Below are positions 44,833-58,882 of a stretch of 64,000 nucleotides of DNA, in pieces. The stretch comes from Polyporus tsugae (lineage: Eukaryota; Basidiomycota; Agaricomycetes; Polyporales; Polyporaceae). Below the pieces are notes generated by a model that saw only the letters and a program-made list of their open reading frames with translations, was not told the DNA's origin and searched no databases. The first letter of the stretch is position 1. Each line of letters opens with the position of its first letter. The DNA is taken from contig JAHRBS010000006.1 in NCBI GenBank assembly GCA_024305745.1, positions 684,501 to 748,500 on the forward strand, in the 5' to 3' direction. The translations under genes and the position numbers were made by a program.

Positions 44833-47676
44833 ATGCGCCTCCTCGATGTTGAGACCGGACAGTTTGTCGAGAAAGACCCAGAGAATACTGTGTACGCCAT
44901 CTTGTCACACACCTGGAGTCTCAAAGGCGAGCAGACGTATCAAGAGCTGAGGAAGATCCAACAAAGGTATCCTCCAAAGAAATATGATCCACTTCAGCCG
45001 ACATCCCCCAGTCACTCTCCTCCCATTGTTCTGTCTTCCGGTGCTGAGCCTTATTATGGATCGGTCCGAGTCGCCGTGCCTCTCCTCCCACAGCCCTGGT
45101 CCAACCCATCCGGGTCAGTGACTGTGATACCAATTTCGAATGAGCGCGCACCCCTCCTTCAACCTGCAGACCGCTCCCTCTTGACGAAGCAGGGTGTATC
45201 TTCGGGAAGGAAGGGGCATGCTACAAAGTGTTTGCCTCGGGCGGCGCCGAACCACCCTCGCAAACGCCCCCGCGTTCGTCTATCTTCCAGCCCCGGGCCT
45301 CAGGACCATCATGAATCGTCAGCCGTAACTCCTCCCTCACAGCCCTCGCCCAACCCATCCGTGTTAGTCACAACATCCGTGGCTTCAGTCTCAACCTCTA
45401 CCGAATGCACACCCCTCCTCCAAGTCGCTGACCGGCCCAGTGTAATGGAGCAAGGCATTCCCCCGGAAAATCATCACAAAAACTCGCGCTTCCGACAAAT
45501 GCAACTGCACGTAGTCCACTGGTTGAAGTGTATATGGGGGTTCCTTGTTCCGCTCTTTGCGTTCGTGTTACCGCGGCGTTTCATCGAATCGTTAGGCTTC
45601 CACCGCCGTACCAGTCCTTCCTCGACTCTGCCAGCACTTTCCCCTTCCCGAACTGGCATCCATGTATCTCCGAACCCTCCTGTCCCCGACTCCCCCCTAA
45701 GCGATCCTCCTGAGCCGTCCACGGAAGCCCACTCGGAGACGCCGCCTCATTCCATCTGGGCCGACACCGAGCTCTCGCCAAAGATCCGGGAGGCCTGCAC
45801 GGTCGCGCGAGCAAATGGTTTCCAATACATCTGGATAGACTCGTGCTGCATAGACAAGTTCAGTAGCTCAGAGCTTTCCGAAGCCATCAACTCCATGTAT
45901 TACTGGTACGCACAGGCGATGATCTGCTACGCTTACCTTGCGGATGTCCCCCCTGGAGAAGACCACGACCGACAGGGGTCGCACTTCCGCACAAGCCGGT
46001 GGTTCAAGCGTGGATGGACCCTCCAGGAGCTCATCGCGCCGGGGAACGTCACCATCCTCGCCCAGGACTGGACTGTCATCGGAACGAAGCATACCCTCGC
46101 CGACCTTGTCGAAGACATCACCAACATCAATTACAAAGCCCTGCTGCGTCTGGAGCCGTTGGACACGTTCAGCATCGCCCAACGGCTCTCGTGGGCGTCT
46201 TGGCGGGAGACGACGAGGGTGGAAGACAAGGCGTACTCGCTGCTGGGGATTTTCGACATCAATATGCCCACGCTATACGGCGAGGGAGAGGGCGCATTTC
46301 GACGGCTGCAGGAGGAGATCATACGGCGTGTCCCCGACCAGAGCCTCTTGGCATGGGGCAATCTTTACCTGCCAGTGGGCTCCCAGACCTTCCCTGAATT
46401 CGATCCTACGACGATGGAGCAGGACTCCCAAGATTTTACATTTGGCACATATGTCGATCATCGGCAAACCCTCTTCGCTCCGTCCCCGAACAGTTTCGCT
46501 AACAGCGCCAGGAGCATCAACGCTGCCTCCCGTGACACCCTCCGCCGCGTCTATCTCTCCCGCTGCCACGCCATCGAATACACACCCTCTCCTTACGGCA
46601 TTTGCACGCAGTTCCAAATGCTCCCGACTTCTACCTTTCTCCCTCCAGCACCAGGTGATAAGTCGACAGTCCCGGAGCAACGGCGACTACAGTGGTACCT
46701 GGTTATCCTCGGATGCGAGCACGAGAAGTACCCCGGACTTCTCCTGGCACGCGTGTGCTGCACAGCTCCTTCCGATGCCGAACTAGGCGTTGAGTTCCTG
46801 CACCGGGGGTATGCCATGAAGAACGACGCACCCAATCTGAATCGGCCATATGAGCCAGCCGCCATGGGCGTGATGCGTCCCTTCGAACTCGTCCTCCTGT
46901 CCCTAGCCACCATTCAACGTTACCATGCGCAGATCAAGCTCAAGACGATATACATATCCCACCCCTACCACACCAAACATCCGTCACAGGACACTCACCT
47001 CCAACCGCAGAACACGATCAACTTGGTGCTCCTGCGGGACACTCGCGACGCTCTCCACGCCCAAGGATATGAAGCCAATCTCCGTGGCCCAGACCCGGCC
47101 CACCCGACCACCCACTGGCTCACGCTATCCCATGAGGACCACGTCGTCGACGTGGAGTACCAGCAGACGTTCCAGGGCGGTGGGAGGAGGTTCACCGTTG
47201 ACGGCCACGTGAAGATATTGCCCATGCACGATGCGTCCGCGAAGAGCCAGCCTTTGGTGCCCATCCGGACCATGTCCTGGACCGACTGTGTGCCGTGGCT
47301 CAAGATGCCCGGGAAGGAGAACGTGATATTTGGGGATAAGACGGGGACCAAGATGATCGTGATGAGCTTCATCCTGGAGCTGGTGGTGATAGGACACTAC
47401 GTCCTGCATGTCGAGGTTGTCGCCGAGTCGAGCGAGCCTGCGTCTTCGCCGTCAGTTGCCCAGCCGCTGCGGGAGGAGGGGCGTCCGATGGCTAGCACGG
47501 ATGCTAACGGGGGCGTGCCAGGGGACTCGGATGCTAGGGAAGGAGGCGACGAGGGCATTGGCGGCGAAGAGCGTATTGGAGTCGACGGACATCCTGGCAT
47601 CGCCGACGCCGAGGGCAAGGCGGAGGAGGAGTTCGTCGGACGCGAGCGCGAGTACTTGCGCGTCGATCTTATCTAA
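44833..47676 (+). CDS. HET-domain protein with long linker and predicted membrane segment (HET-3)
   Basis: Single frame; the first ATG at 44833 (MRLLDVETGQFVEKDP) matches the start of the other copies and gives 947 residues. The first HET motif YAILSHTW is at 21-28. The second block (ELSPKIREACTVARANGF, YIWIDSCCIDK) only begins near 313. The roughly 265-residue linker between them carries a partial duplication (APLLQPADRSLLTKQG and TPLLQVADRPSVMEQG) and a hydrophobic stretch, residues 230-247 (WLKCIWGFLVPLFAFVLP), that could be a membrane segment. RGWTLQELIAP and FDINMPTLYGEGEGAF complete the HET domain. The C-terminal half has the motifs shared with HET-1 and -2 (QWYLVILGCEHEKYPG). A 70-residue Gly/Asp/Glu tail is unique to it. 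Confidence 0.9.
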   Translation: MRLLDVETGQFVEKDPENTVYAILSHTWSLKGEQTYQELRKIQQRYPPKKYDPLQPTSPSHSPPIVLSSGAEPYYGSVRVAVPLLPQPWSNPSGSVTVIPISNERAPLLQPADRSLLTKQGVSSGRKGHATKCLPRAAPNHPRKRPRVRLSSSPGPQDHHESSAVTPPSQPSPNPSVLVTTSVASVSTSTECTPLLQVADRPSVMEQGIPPENHHKNSRFRQMQLHVVHWLKCIWGFLVPLFAFVLPRRFIESLGFHRRTSPSSTLPALSPSRTGIHVSPNPPVPDSPLSDPPEPSTEAHSETPPHSIWADTELSPKIREACTVARANGFQYIWIDSCCIDKFSSSELSEAINSMYYWYAQAMICYAYLADVPPGEDHDRQGSHFRTSRWFKRGWTLQELIAPGNVTILAQDWTVIGTKHTLADLVEDITNINYKALLRLEPLDTFSIAQRLSWASWRETTRVEDKAYSLLGIFDINMPTLYGEGEGAFRRLQEEIIRRVPDQSLLAWGNLYLPVGSQTFPEFDPTTMEQDSQDFTFGTYVDHRQTLFAPSPNSFANSARSINAASRDTLRRVYLSRCHAIEYTPSPYGICTQFQMLPTSTFLPPAPGDKSTVPEQRRLQWYLVILGCEHEKYPGLLLARVCCTAPSDAELGVEFLHRGYAMKNDAPNLNRPYEPAAMGVMRPFELVLLSLATIQRYHAQIKLKTIYISHPYHTKHPSQDTHLQPQNTINLVLLRDTRDALHAQGYEANLRGPDPAHPTTHWLTLSHEDHVVDVEYQQTFQGGGRRFTVDGHVKILPMHDASAKSQPLVPIRTMSWTDCVPWLKMPGKENVIFGDKTGTKMIVMSFILELVVIGHYVLHVEVVAESSEPASSPSVAQPLREEGRPMASTDANGGVPGDSDAREGGDEGIGGEERIGVDGHPGIADAEGKAEEEFVGREREYLRVDLI

Positions 47677-47899
47677 TCTTGCCAATAGGGCAAGTTGATG
47701 TGCTCGCTCTGGTCGACTCACCTCTTGGCATGTAACACTCACCATCGATGTTTCGCCCCTTCTTAATCCACGTTCATCGCGAAACCACGGCCGGACGAAC
47801 CACCCTCTCCTACACCGCATCCAACAGATCCAGCGATGGCGCAGGTGCCGGACTAGAGCAGACGCCCTGAACCAGAACCATGCCAACAAGGAAGAAATC

Positions 47900-48297
47900 A
47901 TGAATATCGAAGGCGTCCTCGCTAAAGGTACGCAGAGTTTTTGTCTGCTCCTCCCTTCTTTCTTTCTTTTCTTTTCGCGTCGCCGGCTTCTTCATTCACG
48001 CTCACTGTCGACCTAGAGACAAGGACATTGCGCGCATTGCTGTGAAGGTTCCTGCAAAACCGAAGCTGTCGACGGTCCTGCGCTATACTCTGCTCTCCCT
48101 GAACGCAGCGAAGGAGGGGAAGGCCACGGATCACCTCATCAACAGTATGTCGCTTTCTCCCTCGGATGGATCTTCTCTCTCAGAGGGAGTCGAATTGGCT
48201 GATATCTGCGCTCGCGCGCCCAGATGTGTACCGCATGCACCTGCTGGAGGTCCTCTCGCACAAAGCCCCCCCGCGCGGAAGGTCGGGAGCTGGATGA
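47900..48297 (+). CDS. Small hypothetical protein (75 aa), tentative
   Basis: Exons 47900-47927, 48019-48144 and 48224-48297 joined by introns of 91 and 79 nt give MNIEGVLAK, then DKDIARIAVKVPAKPKLSTV, YTLLSLNAAKEGKATDHLIN and VYRMHLLEVLSHKAPPRG. The composition is protein-like and both donor sites are good (GTACGC, GTATGT), but no family is recognised and the 3' end could be extended by further splicing. It lies between HET-3 and the HAM1-like gene on the same strand. Confidence 0.4.
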
Positions 48298-48982
48298 TGG
48301 ACGCACCAGGTTACGACTCGCCATCTCCCCACTTGCATAATATCCACTCAGGTAACGCGCGTGTTGATCTAGGGTCCGAGCCACGGCCCACGCCCGACGT
48401 AGCCTCGTCTCCAACCGCACGTGGCCCGCGTCGTACGCGCACCGCACACCCAGACCCTTCTCCGCTTTCCCTCCGTACCGCTCAGCTCGGTCACGCTGCT
48501 AGCGTTGCGGCGAAGGTGTTGGACGAGGCGTTAGACGCGATGCAGCCGATGAGCGATGGCGTCAGTCGTTGGCGACGAGACCAAGGGTCGCTGAGCATCC
48601 CTGACGTCTGGAAGATGGTCTTGCCTACCCAGAGCAATGCGATTTGGGGTCTGGGGCTGCTGCAGCGACGATCAAAGTGCGTTTAGAGCCTTGAGTGGTG
48701 GTGGATGTATGCGCGGATGGCAGAAGTTGGCACAGCCCTGCGGGAGACGATGAAAGACAGGAGTTTGACGCGTAACGGCAGTACAAGCTCGTCATCTGTT
48801 CTCTGTGGAGTCCATCCTTGGCATTCACTGCTGGGAAGCGCGGTGGAGCGTCGCGGACGCATAAATAATGACCTCACGTCCCCACCGACGTCTCCACCCC
48901 CTATATACGCCTTCTGCCTATAAATCATGGCCAATCGACGTACACTGTCCTCAGCGTTTCCACCACCTTAATCTTTCCCAGC
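48298..48982. other. Intergenic; promoter of the HAM1-like gene
   Basis: Contains TATATA (48902-48907) and CTATAAAT (48918-48925) about 60-80 bp before the start codon at 48983. A plus-strand frame to 48686 (LGHAASVAAKVLDEAL, DVWKMVLPTQ) may be a worn coding piece but has no usable model. Confidence 0.45.
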
Positions 48983-51521
48983 ATGGACAAGTCATCCTCA
49001 GTCGCCGCTGCTTTCCACGCCGGGAAGTTTCCATCCCAACAGCAGATTTCGAAAGCTATCGATAGCGCCCTCAGTTCTCCCTTCCTCATTAGCGAACCGT
49101 CCGACGACGTAGGAGAACTCAGCGAACAGGGGAGGAAGCTGCAGGACGGATTCCGCCAGCTCCTTCTTGCTTACAAGAAGCTAGGCGACAAGAAGAACGG
49201 TGCGCATCATGACGGCTTCTCTCTTTCTCTTTTTCTTACATTTTTCTCTATGAAGCCGACGACATCATCCAGGAGTCCCTTTGGCATCTTTCAGAGGCAG
49301 ACTTCTCCAGTGTCTCTACATCCGCTACCGATGTTGACACTGAGCAGGCAAAGGCTGACGCCCGTGCGCTTGCTTATGCGCTCCGCACCCTCGTCTCCGT
49401 CATCTCCGAGAACCTGGCACACGAGGGTCGCTCTGTCTTTCACGACTTCGCTTCCTTCATGCGCCTCTCCCTTGCCGACGCCGCTGATACTGTCAGTGAC
49501 AAAGCCCATGGCGCCGCTGGGATCCTTCGCGATGTCGACAAAGAGGTTCAGGAGGGCGAACGAAGCGAGCTCGGCACCAAGCGTAAGGCTCACGACAAGC
49601 CAGAGGACACTGACGTGCGGGCAAAGTTCGAGAAAGGCATGGACACTGCCAAAGAGGCTGGTTCCAAGGCTATCGGTGCTGGCCAAGCCGCAGCCCAGAC
49701 TACCCAGGAGCTCGCGCAGCGTTCCAGTTCGCGTGTTCAGGAGGCGTTTTACAAGGTCTGTCCATTAGCTGCCGTAGGCGTGAGCAACGCTGACGTCATT
49801 GCAGACCTGCGATCGTGCACAGAGCGATGAGAGCTACCACAAGTCCATCTCAACCATCTTCGACCTAGCGGACAAGTGGATTCACCGCTGTCTTGACGCC
49901 GCGGGGGATGTCAACCAGGGGACCACCCTCGACGCGTTCATCGACGACCCGACTTCCGAGAAGCACCTTATCACCGCTATCCGTGGTTTCCGCGAGTTCC
50001 TGGAGCGCCTCGCTAACGGCAAGTCCCTTGACGGCTTTTTCGGAGCTCTCCGCGTGTGCGGTGTCGACATCCAACAGGATTCCGACATCCGTAGCTGGTT
50101 CGACAAGCTCCTCGCGCACCTCCACACGAGCCTCGACCAACCCGGATTCGTCCGCAGCGAGCAGGCGGAGGACCAACGTGAGGAGCTTCACAAGGAGTGG
50201 GAGCAGTTGATCAGCGGTGACTCGGACAAGGGCCGGAAGTGGAGCGCGGACTTCGCTGAGCTCAAACGCGAGGCCGCCGAGTTCCAGCGCGCCATCGATC
50301 ATGACGAGGATCTCTGTGAGCTGCGTCGCGCCCGCGCGCGACTCGCCGAGGATATCGAGAACTCGCTGCTCGCCGCCAGCACCGCTGGCGCGCACACGTT
50401 CATGGACCGTGCTCCCTGGTTCTGGCAGGACAGCTTCAATGTCTACCTCCCCAGGATTATTCAGTCGATCAAGGATATTCCCATTCCGAGGTTTGCATCT
50501 TCATCGCACCCTCCTTGTGCATCAGCTTACCATTCGTTGTAGGACCGAGTACAAGGACAACGAAGTCGAATTTGTGCTCGAAGATCTCGACATTTCGCAG
50601 TTCTCGCTCCTCCCTGGCCACGCTTACATCCGTAACATAACCGATATCGACATCAAAGCACCCTCTGCCGGCAAAGCCGACGTTGCGGTCGGCACGCTCA
50701 CCCGAGTCTACCTCCAGGGTCTCCAGCTGCAGCTCAAGGAGGTGTCGTTCTACTACAACGATAAGACCGCAACGATGGGACCCTCCGAGGTCAACGGCCT
50801 CCTCGAATTCACGCTCCCGCCGCAGGGCATCGACGTCGACATCGTCGTCCGCTCCATCCCGAACACCCCGGAGGGTCTGCGCGAGCGCGAGCGGCGCACC
50901 TCGTTCGTCGACATCCAGCGCGTCGACGTGAAAGTGTCCGAGGACGCCGCCCTCACGATCAAGGAGTCGAACCACCCGATACTCGTCACCCTCTTCCGCC
51001 CCGTCATGCGCGCGCGCCTCCGCGACGCGATCGAGACGGTACTTAGAGAGCAGATCCGCGGCACGCTCAAGCATCTCGACGCGCTCGCGTGGGACGTCGG
51101 GCGCCGCGCGGAGGTCTTCGAGGACACGGGCCTGTCGCGCGGCGCGAGCCTCGTCGCGGGCCTCTGGTCCGAGCTCGGGCACATCCGGCGCACGCAGGAC
51201 CGTACGGCGAGCCTTCTGAGCGGCTGGACGGCGACGGGCACGGGCGTGGTCAAGGACGACAAGGATGTCCAGTTCGCGATGGGCGTGGAGCCGCAGGTGC
51301 TGTCTGGCGAGAAGCACGGTCCGAAGGGCACGTTCTCGGAAAGCCTTGAGGAGCGGGAGGAGGTAGATGAGGCGATGGGCGTGGTCGAGCAGGCGAGGGA
51401 GACGGTGAAGGAGAAGGTGCGGCAGGTCAGGAGTTGGAAGGACACTTTGCAGCAGAAGACGGAGGAGGAGCGGCAGCAGCCGGGGTGGAAGAGCTCGGCT
51501 TTTGATGGGCTTTGGGCGTGA
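48983..51521 (+). CDS. HAM1-like protein (HAM1 N- and C-terminal domains, BPI/SMP-like fold)
   Basis: Four exons (48983-49199, 49256-49755, 49805-50490, 50543-51521), introns 49-56 nt, about 793 residues. The N-terminal half is helical and charged (GILRDVDKEVQEGERSE, DTAKEAGSKAIGAGQAA). The middle holds WFDKLLAHLHTSLDQPGF and LLAASTAGAHTFMDRAPWFW. The C-terminal half has the beta-rich HAM1-like/DUF4449 pattern: EFVLEDLDISQFSLLPG, TDIDIKAPSAG, LEFTLPPQGIDVDIVV, FVDIQRVDVKVSEDAAL. In the family this half resembles BPI/SMP lipid-binding domains, so a membrane-lipid role is likely but not shown. No signal peptide or membrane segment is visible. Confidence 0.85.
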
Positions 51522-51805
51522 GCGTCGAGTTTGATTCTCATCGGTCACCAAGTATTTGGATCCACGCTTGAATGGTATGTCGGTACAAGGAAATCAACGG
51601 TTTAATGTAACGTACGAGTTTGTATCGCGGTAACTGATCGAGTACACGATCGATTGGTACGACTGACCCTCTGCGTATATGCAGGCAAATTACCAGCCTG
51701 CATGCGCTCAGCTTCGAGTGCGCGCATCCTGAGGCTGGAGTCAGTTATCCGCCTCCTGTAGCTTGTCTGCGTCGTTCTCGGGGTTGATTACGCCAGGGCT
51801 CGAGC
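51522..51805. other. Short intergenic, no gene
   Basis: 284 bp between the 3' ends of the HAM1-like gene and HET-4 (convergent). Nothing recognised. Confidence 0.4.
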
Positions 51806-53977
51806 TTAGAGCTTTGTCACCCCTAGTATGCCCCAACCTATATCGGAGACCTCTACTGACCCCGGACCCTGGATCGACGGTCCGTCATCATCAATCCCCG
51901 GTACAAGAGTCCTTTCTCCTTCATCAGATAACACATTACTGAGACGACGAACGCTAACACGTAGAAAGTAGGCCCCGGTGCCGGCAAAGTCTAGGCTGAG
52001 ATCCATGATGCGCGTCTCCATCCCTGCTGCATCCAACTTGACTCTTTCACGTTTGAGCCCAGCATACCATGCGATTGCGTCGTTCCAAGACACGATGCCA
52101 GGATCCCCAGGATGGAACTCACAGGCGGAGTCGGGAATAGGAGTCGCGACATGCGCAGTGGGGTGCAGTGACACTTTGACCTGGGCGTTGATGGTGAACT
52201 CTCGGCCATTCCACGGTGATAGTGTGCGTCTTGTTGGAAAGCGCAAGCCGGTGAGTGGCAGGGTGGTCTTAATGATCCGGACCGCGCAGGTCAGCGGTGT
52301 ATCCTTGAGCCCGTAGAGTGTCGCAAGGGGGAAGAGGCAAGGCCAATATTCCTGATGATCCACCCTGAAGAGATTGGCATTCGCTAAAATGACGTGCACA
52401 TATCCAAGATATAGGAATGGAACACCAGACTGGGAAGGAGGTATGTAGCAGACCCGTCCGAGGAGATGTCCGGGGTGGTCCTCGTGTTCGCAGGCGAGGA
52501 TGGCCAGGTACCACTGCTGATGCTCCATTGCCGGTCTATGATATATTATAGAGCCGGAAGGGAAATACCGAGAAAGACGTATCATATGGAACCGCGTGCG
52601 GATGCCATACGGTGAGGACGTATACTCTATCTCGTGGGGGTGGGATGCTTGAAACTGGACGCCGCGGATGGTATCATGAGGGGCAACATTGATGCTTCCG
52701 CAGCTCTCAAACAGGGCAGGGCGCCGAGCGAGAAGGGAATTGTAAGGTGAGTGTTGGTATGAGAAACACTCAAAAGATTCGAGAATTCAGCTGAGTTGTG
52801 GGGGTGTTGGGTGTGGGCAGTATTGAGGGCCCCAGGTAAACATTTCCCCATGCGAAGAGGCTCTGGTCCGGACTACGCTGCATGATCTGCTCCTGCAGCC
52901 GCCTGAAGGCACGGTCGCCCTCGCCATAGAGAGTCGGCATGTTGATGTCGAAGATTCCGAGCAGCGAGTACGCCCGATCCTCCACCCTCGTGGCCTCGCG
53001 GTTCGCGGCCCACGAGAGTCGTTGGGCAACGCTGAATGCATCCAGTGGCTCCAAGTTCAATAGGGCTGTATAGTTGGTGGCGCTCTCGACGAGGTTGACA
53101 AGAGTGTGTTTTGTTCCAATGAAGGACCATTCTCCCGAGAGAAACTCTACCCGTGAAGGTGCGATGAGCTCCTGGAGGGTCCATACGCGCGTGAACCATC
53201 GGCTCGTGCGGAACCGAGAGTCATCCGTCCAATGGTCGTCTTCGGCAGGAACGTCGGCGAGATACGCGTAGCAAACAGCCGCGCACGCGTACCATGAAAA
53301 CATGGAGTTGATGGCTTCGGAAAGCTCGGCACTACTAGACTTGTCGATGCAACAGGAGTCTATCCAGATGTACCGATAGCCGTTCGTTCGCGCGACGGCG
53401 CACGCCTCCCAGATCTTGGGCGAGAGCTCGGGGTCACCCCAGATGGCACAGAGTTGCGGATCAGATTGGCTCCGCAGAAACTCTTCAGGAGGATAGCTCG
53501 GGTCGGGCTCTGGGATAGAAGGAATAGGAATTGGAGATACATCCGGCGTGCCAACTTGGATGGATGAGAGTTCCGACAGAGTCGGAGAAGCGTTGGCAAG
53601 AGGGTCGCCGCCTATCGGCTCGATGAGAAGGAGGAGTCCTTCGACCTTGCACAATCAGCAAATTGAAGGGAAGGTGTGCGTTCGTTCGGGATTGAGTCCA
53701 GTGGGGCTACGGGGGAACCGTGGCAGGAACAAGGGTAGCGGGGAGGTTGCTGGAGGGGAATCACTAGCATGGCTAAGAATCCATCATCAGGCTCATCGGG
53801 AGGGTGACTCTAGAGAGCTTGAGTCATGGGGGTAGTATATCGTTTTTGGATCTTTCTGAGCTGTTTGTAGGTCTGCTCCCCATGAATGCGATCCCAGGTG
53901 TGTGACAAGATGGCATAATCGGTATTCTTCGGGTCTCTTTCAACAAACTGCCCGGTCTGAGTATCCAACAAGTGCAT
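51806..53977 (-). pseudogene. HET-domain pseudogene (HET-4)
   Basis: Starts MHLLDTQTGQFVERDP (ATG at 53975-53977) with YAILSHTW, but the frame stops at about 53810. The HET core is open in another frame (53654-52770: ELSPKIWEACAVARTNGYRY, WIDSCCIDK, TRVWTLQELIAP, FDINMPTLYGEGDRAF). It ends where a T4 run (AAAA on plus, 52770-52773) appears to have one extra T compared with HET-2. The C-terminal part (52585-51806) continues in the next frame (QQWYLAILACEHEDHPG), has an internal deletion near 52320-52350 and a further frame change before GIVSWNDAIAWYAG. At least three lesions make function unlikely. Confidence 0.8.
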
Positions 53978-54351
53978 AGCGCTATCTCGAATCGCCTCAC
54001 TGTTCGCAATCAGTATAGGACAAATGATGCGCCTAGTTTCGTCCGTACTCACCGACAGTGGGGATGTCGAGGCCGATGAGCAAGTGTAACAGTCAAGGGG
54101 CAATGGGCAGCATAAGCAGGGCGGAGGCCCGATAGTGAGCGGGACGTGGTGAGTTCCCAAGTTGTGGGGAGAACGAGTCATCGGTCGCCGAGTCAGAGAC
54201 GATGAGCGCCAGAGCACCGCTTGACCCAACCGATTGCTCTCTCACTGTGCCCGGAGTGGAATCTGTCGCTCTCTGCGTGCTCACTGCCTCTCTTCTTGCA
54301 TCCGATATTGCGTTGTTGTGACTGCTCTTGGAGATCGCATACCGACTTACA

Positions 54352-54640
54352 ACGGGCCAGAAGGCAAATTACCCTGCTGCTCTGAACCAAAACACCGCCG
54401 CGTGCAGAGTTGGTAAGTACTATCCCGTACGGGGTGACAACTTGAATCCGAATCGCATCGCAGCGTGTATGATCTGCGCACCACCTGACTTCATAAACTG
54501 AGCAATGTTCGAGCGAGGGAGGTTCGCACCCTCTTCACAGGGACGAGCGAGGTGAGGAAACTAGCAGCGATAGCTCCAATAGTACGTCCCATGTTAAACC
54601 TCCCCCGTCTTCCGCTCACTCCATGCTTGCCATGTACACA
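54352..54640 (+). pseudogene. Gene S remnant next to HET-4
   Basis: Matches the start of gene S: GGCCAGAAGGCAAATTACCC corresponds to the codons for QKGNYP, with the ATG changed to ACG (54352-54354). Later patches match the second exon (ACGAGCGAGG-like) and the start of intron 2 (AGTACGTCCCATGT). No open frame remains. It is head-to-head with HET-4, the same layout as HET-2/gene S. Confidence 0.65.
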
Positions 54641-54906
54641 AATTAAGCAGCCGTGGTCGCACTCTACGCACGTAACCTACGCCGCAGAGAAAGGACACAT
54701 CGTAATTTGTCAAGAGCAATGTGCCGAAGCACAATATATAGTCATGGTACAAGTACACAGATGCAGTCAGCTAGCTGCATAAGAAAGTACGGGAACAACA
54801 TGGGAGTAGAGACAGACGAAGGATGTATAACATAACTTGGAAGGAAGGAGAGCGATGGGAGAAATTATATGTCGAAAGGGGCGTCCATGTCTACTATGGT
54901 CAATGT
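54641..54906. other. Short intergenic, no gene
   Basis: Between the gene S remnant and the 3' end of the beta-glucosidase gene. Nothing recognised. Confidence 0.4.
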
Positions 54907-57969
<3,063 letters not shown>

Positions 57970-58882
57970 CTGGGTGGAGGGAGTACGAGCAGGGCGGCAG
58001 GTCGCTGAGGCCATGTTTGTTCTTAAAGTACTGGATGGAAGCGGTGCCGATATCATCTTTGAGGGGTTGGGACGGAGCATTTGACAAGGGTGCCCCGAGG
58101 AAAGTCCGAACGGGTACCCTGGTTCTGTCGAGGGCGGGGTGTGGCCGGTGCGAGCATGAGTGGCCAAGTCGGGCGTGGAAACGGAGGCAGCTGCCAGCTT
58201 CCCCATACAAGAAGTTTCCGGGAGAACATTGGCGGACTCCGCGCCGGATCTTTGGCCACCCCGCAAACACGGTCGTCGTCCAAGTCCAGCCAAGTCCCCG
58301 CCTCAAGTGGTGGAGTGATGCGCGAGTGAAAATTGAGTTTTTGAGATCCCTGGATACTCCGGGGCAGCTCCGGTGAGCGACAGCGCTCCACATTGCTGGT
58401 CTGCCTGTTCCGATTGTAGTGCCACTGACAGCTGTGGGCAGCGGTGGGCAGGAGAGAGATCTGCCTCGGGGGTCGTTGCAAACGGCCGTTGTCCAAACCA
58501 TCTTTCCGCGGGACTGGACATAGGCGCCCCCGGTCTCACCCTCAATCTCTGTGGAGTGGGTTCTGCGTCCTATTTAATATATCCATAAGCTATTCTGACG
58601 GCAGAAAGAGGCCTCATTTACCTGCAGAAGTCAATCCAAAGATCAAAATTGGTGAGACACCGAGCGTCCCCTGCCGGTCACCTCATCCTAACGGACCCGA
58701 GATTTCTCCGACCCGCCCTTGCCCGGCTTCCTGGAGAGGTCCACACAACGATTCGCATCTCTCCATCTCCACATCTATCCGATAGCGACTGGAGAGGCCA
58801 GTTAAAGCCCCCCCAAACGCCCCTACTCCTCTCGCCTGTCGATTCAGCGGAAATACTGGTCCACACAACGAGCGCCGTCACC
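57970..58882. promoter_or_regulatory. Divergent intergenic region, GH1 / oxidoreductase
   Basis: 913 bp between start codons on opposite strands, holding both promoters. A pyrimidine-rich tract precedes the oxidoreductase start. No single motif stands out. Frames within it are not supported as genes. Confidence 0.5.

Noticed and set aside
50469..51551. 360-codon minus-strand frame over the HAM1-like gene
   Set aside because: Antisense shadow; the plus strand carries the conserved domain and introns.
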